DNA of 64,000 nucleotides, taken from positions 1 to 64,000 of the forward strand of contig CAIKND010000182.1 of the NCBI GenBank assembly GCA_903828675.1. The letters run 5' to 3'. This document shows, one piece after another, positions 57,156 to 64,000 of the stretch; position 1 is the first letter of the stretch; each line of letters opens with the position of its first letter. Both the position numbers and the translations under genes were made by a program. Below the pieces are notes generated by a model that worked only from the letters and a program-made list of their open reading frames with translations, did no database searches and was not told the origin of the DNA. The stretch comes from an uncultured Acidobacteriaceae bacterium (lineage in GTDB: Bacteria; Acidobacteriota; Terriglobia; Terriglobales; Acidobacteriaceae).

Positions 57156-58361
57156 GTGGCTGCATCGCGAAAGAGCAAAAAATTCTGGATCTGGCTGGGC
57201 ATCGGTGCCTTTTTCGTTGTGGTAATTGCTGGCTTTGGGCTGATGCGTCTCGCCAAGGGAACCACCATTGATCCCAACAAACTCGCCAAAGTCACCCGCG
57301 GCGACGTAGCCCAATCCGTCGTGGCCACCGGGAAAATCCATCCCATCACCCAGGTCGAGGTCAAGAGCAAGGCCTCCGGCATCGTGGAAAAGCTCTATGT
57401 CGATATCAACAACGAGGTTAAGAAGGGCCAACAGCTCGCCCAGCTCGATCAGGAGGAGATTCAGGCCCAGGTTTCCGCGCAGCGCGCTCAACTCGCCGGG
57501 GCTGAGGCCAACGTCTCCACATTGCAGGCCAATATCGATCAGGACAAGGTCAACGCCGCCGCCCCCGATCTGCCCATGTACAAGGCCACGCTCGACCGCA
57601 ACCTCGAAATGCAAAAAGAAGGCATCGTCAGCCGTCAGGCTCTCGACGACGCCAACAAGGACTACCTCGCCGCGCTCACCCGCCGCGATTCCGCCAAAGC
57701 CCAGATCGGCGTCGACTCGGCCAAGCTCAAGCAGGCTCGCGCCCAGGTCATGCAAAGCCAGGCCAGCCTCAAGCAGCTTGAGGAGCAGCTCGGCTACACT
57801 ACCATCCTTGCTCCCATGGATGGCGTCATCCTCTCCCGCGATGTCGAAATCGGTGACGCCGTCAGTTCCATCCTCATCCTCGGCTCCACCGCCACCCTCG
57901 TTATGACAGAAGGCGACACCACCGAGGTTTATGTACAAGGCAAGGTCGACGAGGCAGACATCGCCCACGTCTACATGAACCAGCCCGCGCGCATCAAGGT
58001 TGAGAGTTTCCGCGACCGCCTCTTCTACGGCAAGGTCACCAAGATCGCTCCCATGGGCGTCGAAAAGGACAACGTAACCACCTTCGAGGTCCGTGTCTCC
58101 ATCAACAACCCCGGAGGCGAGCTCAAATCCCAGATGACCGCCAACGCCGAAATTATGCTCGACGAGCACAAGGGCGTCCTCACTGTCCCTGAAAACGCCG
58201 TCATGTACGACAACAAGAAGAACGCCTCCGTTGCCGTCCCTGACAAGCACGAGAAAGACGGCACCCGCAAGGTCCCCGTCAAAGTCGGCCTCTCCAACGG
58301 CTCCGTAACCGAAATCCTCAGCGGCCTCAAAGAGGGCGATCAGGTAGTGCTGCAGCAGTAA
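57156..58361 (+). CDS. MacA/HlyD-like periplasmic adaptor protein
   Basis: A membrane-fusion protein of 401 residues anchored by one N-terminal helix (FWIWLGIGAFFVVVIAGFGLM). It has the biotinyl-lipoyl-like half-motifs (GDVAQSVVATGKIHPITQVEVKSKASGIVEKLYVDINNEVKKGQQLAQLD), a long coiled-coil hairpin rich in Ala and Gln (AQVSAQRAQLAGAEANVSTLQANI to AQVMQSQASLKQLEEQL), TTILAPMDGVILSRDVEIGD closing the lipoyl domain, and a beta-barrel (VKVGLSNGSVTEILSGLKEGDQVVLQ). A GTG start at 57156 sits 5 nt after GGGAGG. It should link the divergent MacB-like permeases to an outer-membrane channel. Confidence 0.92.
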   Translation: MAASRKSKKFWIWLGIGAFFVVVIAGFGLMRLAKGTTIDPNKLAKVTRGDVAQSVVATGKIHPITQVEVKSKASGIVEKLYVDINNEVKKGQQLAQLDQEEIQAQVSAQRAQLAGAEANVSTLQANIDQDKVNAAAPDLPMYKATLDRNLEMQKEGIVSRQALDDANKDYLAALTRRDSAKAQIGVDSAKLKQARAQVMQSQASLKQLEEQLGYTTILAPMDGVILSRDVEIGDAVSSILILGSTATLVMTEGDTTEVYVQGKVDEADIAHVYMNQPARIKVESFRDRLFYGKVTKIAPMGVEKDNVTTFEVRVSINNPGGELKSQMTANAEIMLDEHKGVLTVPENAVMYDNKKNASVAVPDKHEKDGTRKVPVKVGLSNGSVTEILSGLKEGDQVVLQQ

Positions 58362-58362
58362 G

Positions 58363-58434
58363 AGAGCAGTTGTCAGTGGTCAGTGAACAGCCGGGTGCCC
58401 CATCCTCGCCACGCTTTTGTGGCTAGGGTGGGGA
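58363..58434. repeat. Heptamer tract plus palindrome after the adaptor gene
   Basis: AGAGCAG, TTGTCAG, TGGTCAG, TGAACAG (58363-58390) begin 2 nt after the TAA stop of this plus-strand gene. The palindrome GTGCCCCATCCTCGCCAC...GTGGCTAGGGTGGGG (58395-58434) follows. The order stop-heptamer-palindrome mirrors the minus-strand genes. Confidence 0.8.
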
Positions 58435-58479
58435 AGCATGAACCCCAATCTCAAAACTGAACCTCGCGACCAAAGCCCC

Positions 58480-58570
58480 GTGCCCCATCCATTCCGCGCC
58501 TTTTGCGGAATGGGTGGGACAGCAAAACACTCAACCGGGTTGGTCTTTCACTGTCCACTGCCCACTGTCG
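58480..58570. repeat. Composite repeat at the ABC ATPase gene end
   Basis: Palindrome CCCATCCATTCCGCG/TGCGGAATGGGTGGG (58480-58520), the linker agcaaaacactcaaccgggttggt, then CTTTCA, CTGTCCA, CTGCCCA, CTGTCG leading into the TCA complement of the stop codon (58571-58573). The linker is nearly identical to that at 2701. Confidence 0.85.
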
Positions 58571-59407
58571 TCACCAGCTATGCAGCCACTCCTCGTCCCT
58601 GCCAATCCTCACCGGAGCATTGAACAGCTCGCTTAGCCGCTTCTCGGTCAGCAGTTCCTCCCGCGCTCCATCCCCCACAATCCGTCCGTCCCGCATCAGA
58701 ATGATCCGCTCTATCTCGGGCAGAATATCTCCCAGGTGATGCGTCACCAGCACCAGCCCTGTTCCCTCCTGCGCCAGCCTCCTCAGCGTCTCCCGCAGTT
58801 CCCTCTGCGCCGCCAGGTCCAGCGCATTCGACGGCTCGTCCAGCAGCAGTTGCTTTGGCCTGTGCACCAGCGCCCGCGCAATCAGAATCCGCCGCCTCTC
58901 CCCCGCTGACATCGTGCCCACCATCTGTTTGCTCAGGTGCGTCGCCTCCATGCGCTCTAGCGCCTCGCGGGCCCGCGCTCGCATCTCTGCGGTCACATGC
59001 AGATTCGGCCACAGCGTCGACGCAGAAAAGAAACCCGCCGTCACCGCATCCAGCCCGGAAGTCACGGCCGTGCGCTCTCCCGGCAACTCCGCGCCCATCA
59101 GCCCGGCGCCAACCACGCCAAAGTGCTGCCTTAACTGTGTAAGGTCCCACCGCTCGCGCCCAAAAATCCGCACCTGCATCCCCGGCCGCACCACCGGATA
59201 CACCTGGCAAGTCATCGCCAGAATCAGCGTCGACTTCCCGCACCCGTTCGGCCCCAGGATCGCCACGTGCTCCCCGGCGCGAATCGTCAGGTTTACGTCG
59301 TGCAACACCACGCGGTCGCCGCGCGCTACGTTCACCACGCGCAGTTCCAAAAATTCAGCTTCTTTTTCGATTGTCTTCGCCCGGCCTTGCTGATCGCTGT
59401 CCATCAT
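58571..59407 (-). CDS. ABC transporter ATP-binding protein
   Basis: A stand-alone ABC ATPase of 278 residues. Walker A is ILGPNGCGKSTLIL, the signature is MSAGERRRILIARALVHRP, Walker B is QLLLDEPSNALD, and the switch His is in VLVTHHLGDI. The central TCQVYPVVRPGMQVRIFGRERWDLTQLR resembles ATPases of the iron/molybdate uptake type (YlmA/ModF-like) rather than LolD/MacB. No permease is adjacent in the same operon, and the MacB-like permeases 1.6 kb away belong to another class, so its partner is unknown. Confidence 0.88.
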   Translation of the reverse strand: MMDSDQQGRAKTIEKEAEFLELRVVNVARGDRVVLHDVNLTIRAGEHVAILGPNGCGKSTLILAMTCQVYPVVRPGMQVRIFGRERWDLTQLRQHFGVVGAGLMGAELPGERTAVTSGLDAVTAGFFSASTLWPNLHVTAEMRARAREALERMEATHLSKQMVGTMSAGERRRILIARALVHRPKQLLLDEPSNALDLAAQRELRETLRRLAQEGTGLVLVTHHLGDILPEIERIILMRDGRIVGDGAREELLTEKRLSELFNAPVRIGRDEEWLHSW

Positions 59408-59453
59408 TGTGTCCGCAGATTCCAGCTTATCCGAATAGATTCGGTGTTTCCGC

Positions 59454-60407
59454 CTACTCCGTCGTTGACCGGTTCCGGCCTCCGGCCTTACTTTGATACA
59501 TCAGCGCATCGGCCCGCTGAATCAGATCTTCCGCCGTGTCTCCAGCGTGAACCAAGGCCGCGCCTGCGGAAATCGACGGCAAAACCGTCCGCCCGTCGTC
59601 GCTGACGATCACCGTCTGCTCCACCAGAACCACGCATCGGTGCACCAGCATATGCAGGATCTTCCGGTCTACGTTGCCTACGATTGCCACAAACTCGTCG
59701 CCACCCCAGCGCCCGACTACATCCGTGGGTCGCAGCGCTCCCAACAAGGTCTTCGACACTTCCTGCATGGCGCGATCCCCGCAGCTGTGACCGAATGTGT
59801 CGTTGATTTCCTTGAATCCATCGATATCGAACATCACTACCCCAAACGGGTCTTTGTGCTCATCGAACTCGCTCAGAGCCGTACGCAGTGACATCTCCAG
59901 AAATCGCCGGTTCGGCAACTGCGTAATATGGTCCAGAAACGCCATCCGCTTCATGGCATTGGCCTTGCGCTCCGCTTCGTAGTGCGCGGAGGCGTCGCTG
60001 AAGATCTCCACGGCGCCAATGATCGTCCCGTCCGCGCCGCGCATCGGCTGCACACGCACATCCACCGGAACCCGCCGCCCCTGCTTATGGCGCAGAAACA
60101 CATGGGCCTCATGCAGGTGGCCGTCGTCTATGCTTGCCGACAGAGGGCAAGCCTCCTGGCATAAGTGGGTACCCAGCGCATCGACGTGGCAGAGTATGTC
60201 GTCCTGGCAGTGACGACCAAGAATCTCTTCGGCCGTATAGCCGGTGAGCCGCGTCGCGCCTTCATTCCAGTAGAGGATGCGGCGCTCGCGGTCGACAAAG
60301 TACACGCCATCGCCCATGTGATCCAAAAGCTCTTTGTAGAAGGCTGGATCGGTAGGGGCGGTCGCATGCTGCTCTTCAGGTTTCATCTGGGGCCTTTTCC
60401 GCTCCAT
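59454..60407 (-). CDS. PAS-GGDEF diguanylate cyclase
   Basis: A 317-residue cytoplasmic signalling protein. An N-terminal PAS domain (FYKELLDHMGDGVYFVDRERRILYWNEGATRLTGYTAEEIL) includes three cysteines in CQDDILCHVDALGTHLCQEACP that could bind a metal or sense redox. A GGDEF domain follows (DHITQLPNRRFLEMSL, VVMFDIDGFKEINDTFGHSCGDRAM, GRWGGDEFVAIVG). The GGDEF active-site loop is intact, so it should make c-di-GMP. An RxxD inhibitory site upstream of GGDEF (expected near LLGALRPTDVVG) appears as RPTD, suggesting product inhibition. No membrane segment. Confidence 0.93.
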   Translation of the reverse strand: MERKRPQMKPEEQHATAPTDPAFYKELLDHMGDGVYFVDRERRILYWNEGATRLTGYTAEEILGRHCQDDILCHVDALGTHLCQEACPLSASIDDGHLHEAHVFLRHKQGRRVPVDVRVQPMRGADGTIIGAVEIFSDASAHYEAERKANAMKRMAFLDHITQLPNRRFLEMSLRTALSEFDEHKDPFGVVMFDIDGFKEINDTFGHSCGDRAMQEVSKTLLGALRPTDVVGRWGGDEFVAIVGNVDRKILHMLVHRCVVLVEQTVIVSDDGRTVLPSISAGAALVHAGDTAEDLIQRADALMYQSKAGGRNRSTTE

Positions 60408-60555
60408 TCATTATTTCATCCAGACGAATTTCCTGCACTTCATCCGCGCCTGGCAAAGAACAAGCCCGGAGCCGGCCGTGCTCACCGCTCGGCCAGAACG
60501 TCGATTATTTCCTCGTTCACCTGCTAGATTAGATGGGGTTGAGCCAAATACCAAC

Positions 60556-61782
60556 ATGAGCGACCTCTCCAGATTCATCATTCCCCGCGGATTCCGCTTC
60601 GGCGCCACCAAGGCCGGCCTCAAAGCCAGTGGCCGCCCGGACTTCGCCCTTATCGTCGCCGACGCCCCGGCCAGCGCCGCCGCCGCCTTCACTGCCAACC
60701 GTGTCACCGCCGCGCCCCTCATCGTGGACAAGCTCCACCTCAGCGCCACTGCCGGAAAGGTGCGCGTTGTCGCCATCAACGCCGGCAATGCAAACTGCGC
60801 CGCCGGGCAGCCCGGACTCGATGCCGCCTACGCCACGTGCGACGCCGCCGCCAAAATCTTCGACTGCGCTCCCCAGCAGGTTTTCCCCTCCTCTACCGGC
60901 GTCATCGGCGTCCCTCTCCCTGCCGAAAAACTCATCGACGTCATGCCCTCCCTGGCAGAAGCGCTCGGGGCCGAATCCGACCATTTCCTCGAGGTCGCCC
61001 AGGCCATCCTCACCACCGACACCCTTGAAAAAACCGCCTTCGCCCGGCTTGAAGTCGCCGGCCCCTCCGGCGAACCCCTGGAGATCCGCATCGCCGCCCT
61101 GGGCAAGGGCTCCGGCATGATTCATCCCCAACTCGTGCCTCACGCCACCATGCTCGTCTACATCCTCACTGACGCGGCCATCGAACCCGCCGTCCTGTTG
61201 AGCTATCTCACGCCCGCCGTCGAAGTCAGCTTCAACCGCATCTCCGTCGATGGAGACACCTCCACCAACGACACCGTCCTGCTGCTTGCCTCAGGAGCCA
61301 GCGGCGCCGCCATCGGCCCCGGCAATTCGGCCTTCGCCGTCGCTCTCACTCAGGTCTGCGCATCCCTCGCCCATCAGGTCGTTGCTGACGGTGAAGGCAT
61401 CACGCACGTCGTCGAACTCCGCATTGAAGGCGCAGCCTCTGACGCCGACGCCCTTCGCGTCGCCAAGGCCATCGCCCACTCGCCCCTGGTCAAAACCGCC
61501 TGGGCCGGATGCGATCCCAACTGGGGCCGCCTCGCTGCCGCCATCGGATATTCCGGCGCTCAAGTTGATCCCGACCGCATCGACATTACCTTCGGCGATC
61601 AGCCCATCTGCCGCAACGGCGGACGCGCCCCTGAATTCGACGAGGCCACGGCCCACACCTATATCGCCCAGACTGAGTTTTCCATCACCATCCAGCTCCA
61701 TCAGGGCCAGGGCACTTGCATCTTTTGGACCACCGACCTCACCACCCAATACATTCACATCAACGCCGACTACTCCACCTAG
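60556..61782 (+). CDS. argJ: Bifunctional ornithine acetyltransferase / N-acetylglutamate synthase ArgJ
   Basis: ArgJ recycles the acetyl group in arginine synthesis and can also acetylate glutamate. About 408 residues from the ATG at 60556; the upstream part of the track ORF is not ArgJ-like. Landmarks: FGATKAGLKASGRPDFALI, FTANRVTAAPLIV, VVAINAGNANCAAG and the KGSGMIHPQ...HATMLVYILTD segment containing the Ala-Thr autocleavage site, where Thr becomes the nucleophile. Also ISVDGDTSTNDTVLLLASG and GCDPNWGRLAAAIGYSG. No other arg genes are visible in the window. Confidence 0.95.
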   Translation: MSDLSRFIIPRGFRFGATKAGLKASGRPDFALIVADAPASAAAAFTANRVTAAPLIVDKLHLSATAGKVRVVAINAGNANCAAGQPGLDAAYATCDAAAKIFDCAPQQVFPSSTGVIGVPLPAEKLIDVMPSLAEALGAESDHFLEVAQAILTTDTLEKTAFARLEVAGPSGEPLEIRIAALGKGSGMIHPQLVPHATMLVYILTDAAIEPAVLLSYLTPAVEVSFNRISVDGDTSTNDTVLLLASGASGAAIGPGNSAFAVALTQVCASLAHQVVADGEGITHVVELRIEGAASDADALRVAKAIAHSPLVKTAWAGCDPNWGRLAAAIGYSGAQVDPDRIDITFGDQPICRNGGRAPEFDEATAHTYIAQTEFSITIQLHQGQGTCIFWTTDLTTQYIHINADYST

Positions 61783-61814
61783 CCTCCACCCCGTCCGTCA
61801 AACACAAGCACTGG

Positions 61815-61860
61815 GTGCCCCATCCTTGCCACGCTCTTGTTCTTGTGGCTAGGGTGGGAT
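61815..61860. repeat. GTGCCCCATCC-type palindrome after argJ
   Basis: GTGCCCCATCCTTGCCACGC...GTGGCTAGGGTGGGA with a longer loop (tcttgttctt), 33 bp after the argJ stop. No heptamer tract follows. Confidence 0.78.
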
Positions 61861-61942
61861 AGCACAACCTCAAGCCATCACCACCACCAGGTGCCCGCTC
61901 TCCGTTTACAATCGCAACAACCCCTTGAGGCCTCTCTACCCG

Positions 61943-62818
61943 ATGATGATCGCCAGCAGGAAAGTCGCCAGCCCCGCCGCAGTTTCACCCATTCAGAACG
62001 GATTCTCGCTCATCTCCAACGAGAAGTTGCTCCAGCTCTACGCCACCATGCTCAAGTGCCGCTTGGTCGAGCAGCGCCTGCGCGGCCTCGCTAAAAAGAA
62101 CAAATTGGAGAAGCCTGCTGACATCCCAGGCCAGGAAGCGGCCATCGTCGGCATCACCATTGATCTGCTCCCCGGCGACACCCTCGCCCCCTCCCACGGC
62201 GCCCTCGTTCCCTGCTTCGCCAAAGGCCTGCCTCTCCGTTCGGTCCTGGCCTCGCTCTTTCCCCGCCCCGCCGGTTCCAGGTCCCCCTTTGGCGTCCGCC
62301 ACCTTCTCTCTCCTGCCCTCAGCAATGCTGCCCAAATCAACAAAATCGTCAGCGTGGCCATAGCCAACAAAACCCGCAAAAACGGCAAGATCGCCGTAGC
62401 TTTTTGCGGCGATCTGTCTACTTCTCCCAGCCTCTTGCATCAGTCCATGAAGCTCGCCGCCGCGCGAAAGCTGCCCATCCTCTTTGTCGGCCATTCCGGT
62501 CATGATGCCGACGCCGCCTCGCACAACGGAATTGCCCCCAGCCTTCCCATCGCCACCGTGGACTCCAATGACGTAGTGGCCGTCTACCGCGTCGCCACCG
62601 AGGCCGTTACCCATGCCCGCCGTGGCAGCGGTCCCACCCTCATCGAGTGCAAGCCCTGGTGTCTTCCCAGCCAGCCCCTGCAGACGGAAGATCCTCTCCT
62701 CAACATGGAGAAATACCTCACCCGCAAGGGCCTCTTCACCTCAAAGCTCTATTCCGAAACCACCACGGGATTCAAGCGCGAACTGAACGCCGCCACAAAG
62801 CTCATCCCAGGCCGCTGA
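61943..62818 (+). CDS. Degenerate E1-alpha-like (2-oxoacid dehydrogenase) protein
   Basis: About 292 residues (ATG 61943; the track starts at an upstream TTG) with the fold of the alpha subunit of pyruvate/branched-chain 2-oxoacid dehydrogenase E1: LLQLYATMLKCRLVEQRL, ADIPGQEAAIVGITIDLLPGD and LKLPILFV-like AARKLPILFVGHSG. The thiamine-diphosphate motif normally reading GDGxxxEGxxHEALNxA is instead GDLSTSPSLLHQSMKLA, so the Gly and the metal-binding Asn are missing. No E1-beta, E2 or E3 gene is adjacent. It is likely either a catalytically inactive paralogue with another role or a decaying gene, although the frame is intact. Confidence 0.75.
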   Translation: MMIASRKVASPAAVSPIQNGFSLISNEKLLQLYATMLKCRLVEQRLRGLAKKNKLEKPADIPGQEAAIVGITIDLLPGDTLAPSHGALVPCFAKGLPLRSVLASLFPRPAGSRSPFGVRHLLSPALSNAAQINKIVSVAIANKTRKNGKIAVAFCGDLSTSPSLLHQSMKLAAARKLPILFVGHSGHDADAASHNGIAPSLPIATVDSNDVVAVYRVATEAVTHARRGSGPTLIECKPWCLPSQPLQTEDPLLNMEKYLTRKGLFTSKLYSETTTGFKRELNAATKLIPGR

Positions 62819-63004
62819 ACTCGTGCAACCCAACCCCGGCCCGTTTCTTCCCCGTTCCCAGCCGGGCAATCCCGCCGCCGGAACACCAAGTTGTTGAATC
62901 ATCAGTCCAAATCACATCGGGAAACATCCCCGGGGTTTGTTCCACTACACGCCTTTTCTGGCACCGGATGGAACCGTGCAAATGATAGAGTGAGGGGTAT
63001 GAAC

Positions 63005-64000
63005 GTGAGCAGACGAGTGTCCATGACTCCTGTTTTCCAATGCGCAACCGTATTGGCGGGACTTCTCCTTGTCACTGCCTGTGCGCTAGCGGCTGAACAG
63101 CCCGCTTCGCCTGAAGCCGCGGGACAATTGGGCCGCGATCCCAGCCGCCCTGCCTCCGTCTGCGCGCCATCCACCCTGGGCTCGCCCTACATCCCCGTCG
63201 ACAGTTGGGTTTACCCCGCCGTCCTGCGCCTCTATTCTTTGGGCTTTGTCGACAATGTCTTTCTGGGAATGCGGCCCTGGACCCGCGCCAGCCTCAGCCA
63301 CATGCTTGAAGAAGTCGGCGCGCGCATCGAGGATGCGAATTCAGGACCAGCTATGGAAGAAGCGCAGGACCTCTACGAGGCGCTCAACCACGAGTTGCAC
63401 TACGACGTGCAGGGCCCCTGCCGGGCCCATGAGGGCAACACCCGCATCGAGTCGGTTTACACCATCGCGCGCGGCATCAGCGGCCCCCCTCTGCGGGACA
63501 GCTTCCACCTCGGCTCCACCGTCATCAACGACTACGGCCGCCCCTATTCCAACGGATTCAATAACTACTCCGGCTTCAGCGGCTACGCCTCCGCCGGACG
63601 GTTCCTCGTCTATGCGCGCGGCGAGTTCCATGCCGCGCCTTCGGCCACAGGCTATTCGCAATCACTGGCCCAAACCCTCTCTGCGGTCGACGCTACAACT
63701 TTCCTCAACCTCTCCACCAACACCCCGTACAACCAGGCCACCATCCCCATGGGGCCCATCGCCGCCACCACCAATTTCCGGTTCATCGAGGCTTATGCCT
63801 CCGCCCAGGTTCTCAACCACGTCATCTCCTTCGGCAAGCAGGACGACTGGCTTGGACCCGGCCTCGGTGGCGGCATGGCCTACTCCAACAACGCTGAAAA
63901 CATCTACTCGTTCCGCATCAACCGCACCGAGCCGTTGTCCATCCCCTTGCTTTCCCGCCTCACCGGCCCCTTCCGCTACGAGTTCCTCGTCGGCGCGCTC
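63005..64000 (+). CDS. Capsule assembly Wzi-like outer-membrane protein (partial, runs off window)
   Basis: The frame is open to the window's last base, so the gene is truncated at its 3' end here. I chose the GTG at 63005 because GAGGGG lies 7 nt upstream; ATGs at 62999 and 63023 are alternatives. A signal peptide (MTPVFQCATVLAGLLLVTACALA) precedes LGSPYIPVDSWVYPAVLRLYSLGFVDNVFLGMRPWTR, a helical periplasmic start typical of the Wzi/capsule-assembly family. Alternating strands follow, such as FIEAYASAQVLNHVISFGKQDDWLGPGLGGGMAYSNNAENIYSFRI. It would be an outer-membrane beta-barrel anchoring or handling polysaccharide. Confidence 0.8.
   Translation, partial: MSRRVSMTPVFQCATVLAGLLLVTACALAAEQPASPEAAGQLGRDPSRPASVCAPSTLGSPYIPVDSWVYPAVLRLYSLGFVDNVFLGMRPWTRASLSHMLEEVGARIEDANSGPAMEEAQDLYEALNHELHYDVQGPCRAHEGNTRIESVYTIARGISGPPLRDSFHLGSTVINDYGRPYSNGFNNYSGFSGYASAGRFLVYARGEFHAAPSATGYSQSLAQTLSAVDATTFLNLSTNTPYNQATIPMGPIAATTNFRFIEAYASAQVLNHVISFGKQDDWLGPGLGGGMAYSNNAENIYSFRINRTEPLSIPLLSRLTGPFRYEFLVGAL

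Noticed and set aside
57105-58250. 381-codon minus-strand ORF opposite the adaptor protein gene
   Set aside because: It is Gly/Val/Asp/Leu-rich in the way typical of antisense frames. The plus-strand MacA/HlyD-like protein is clear.
58571-59407. ATPase as the missing partner of the MacB-like permeases
   Set aside because: It is on the far side of the adaptor gene with repeats between, and its sequence resembles metal-uptake ATPases rather than the LolD/MacB class. The link cannot be supported.

Overview
The window is GC-rich, densely coded bacterial DNA. The mix of genes (MutS2, a very large pyruvate:ferredoxin oxidoreductase, UPF0182, DUF5107-TPR, DUF2911, DUF5995, MacB-like permeases, many secreted glycoside hydrolases) and the intergenic palindromic repeats suggest an acidobacterium of the class Terriglobia. 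That assignment is inference: no rRNA gene is present, and I saw no tRNA, CRISPR array, intact insertion sequence or prophage.

Layout. 0.1-15 kb: mutS2, a dicarboxylate/cation symporter, an FmdB zinc ribbon, then exported carbohydrate and protein degraders (GH35 beta-galactosidase, DUF2911, GH78 rhamnosidase, M1 metallopeptidase, TolB-like propeller, GDSL esterase). 15-20 kb: the nifJ-like gene. 20.5-23.7 kb: heparinase II/III-like lyase, SDR and a small ABM-fold protein, probably one uronate or polysaccharide catabolic operon. 23.9-30 kb: recA, a two-gene module resembling a toxin-antitoxin pair (winged-helix-like protein plus PIN domain), an unknown protein with a proline-rich tail, coaD and aspC. 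30-45 kb: surface and glycan genes (mannose-1-P guanylyltransferase, DUF5107-TPR, UPF0182, a Tat-exported glycosidase-like protein, acyltransferase 3, O-antigen ligase/polymerase, PAP2 phosphatase). 45-51.4 kb: aspartate-family synthesis (dapB, lysC, asd), a TCA-type NAD isocitrate dehydrogenase and nrdR. 51.5-54 kb: DUF5995 behind a long structured leader or RNA, and an aldo/keto reductase. 54-58.4 kb: two MacB-like permeases divergent from a MacA/HlyD-like adaptor. 58.5-64 kb: ABC ATPase, PAS-GGDEF cyclase, argJ, a degenerate E1-alpha-like protein and the start of a Wzi-like outer-membrane protein that runs off the window.

The most unusual signals are not genes. (1) A repeat family, a GTGCCCCATCC...GGGTGGGA palindrome, occurs in at least 11 clear copies. 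It is often joined through a short conserved linker to a tandem 7-bp tract (CTATTCC or CTGTCCA type). These tracts sit on stop codons, and in several genes they encode the last residues and the stop itself. (2) On the minus strand, 52.36-52.74 kb has a promoter-like sequence, about 380 nt of structured sequence and a strong intrinsic terminator directly ahead of the DUF5995 gene. This is the architecture of an attenuator or non-coding RNA. (3) The wHTH-PIN pair after recA looks like an uncatalogued toxin-antitoxin arrangement.
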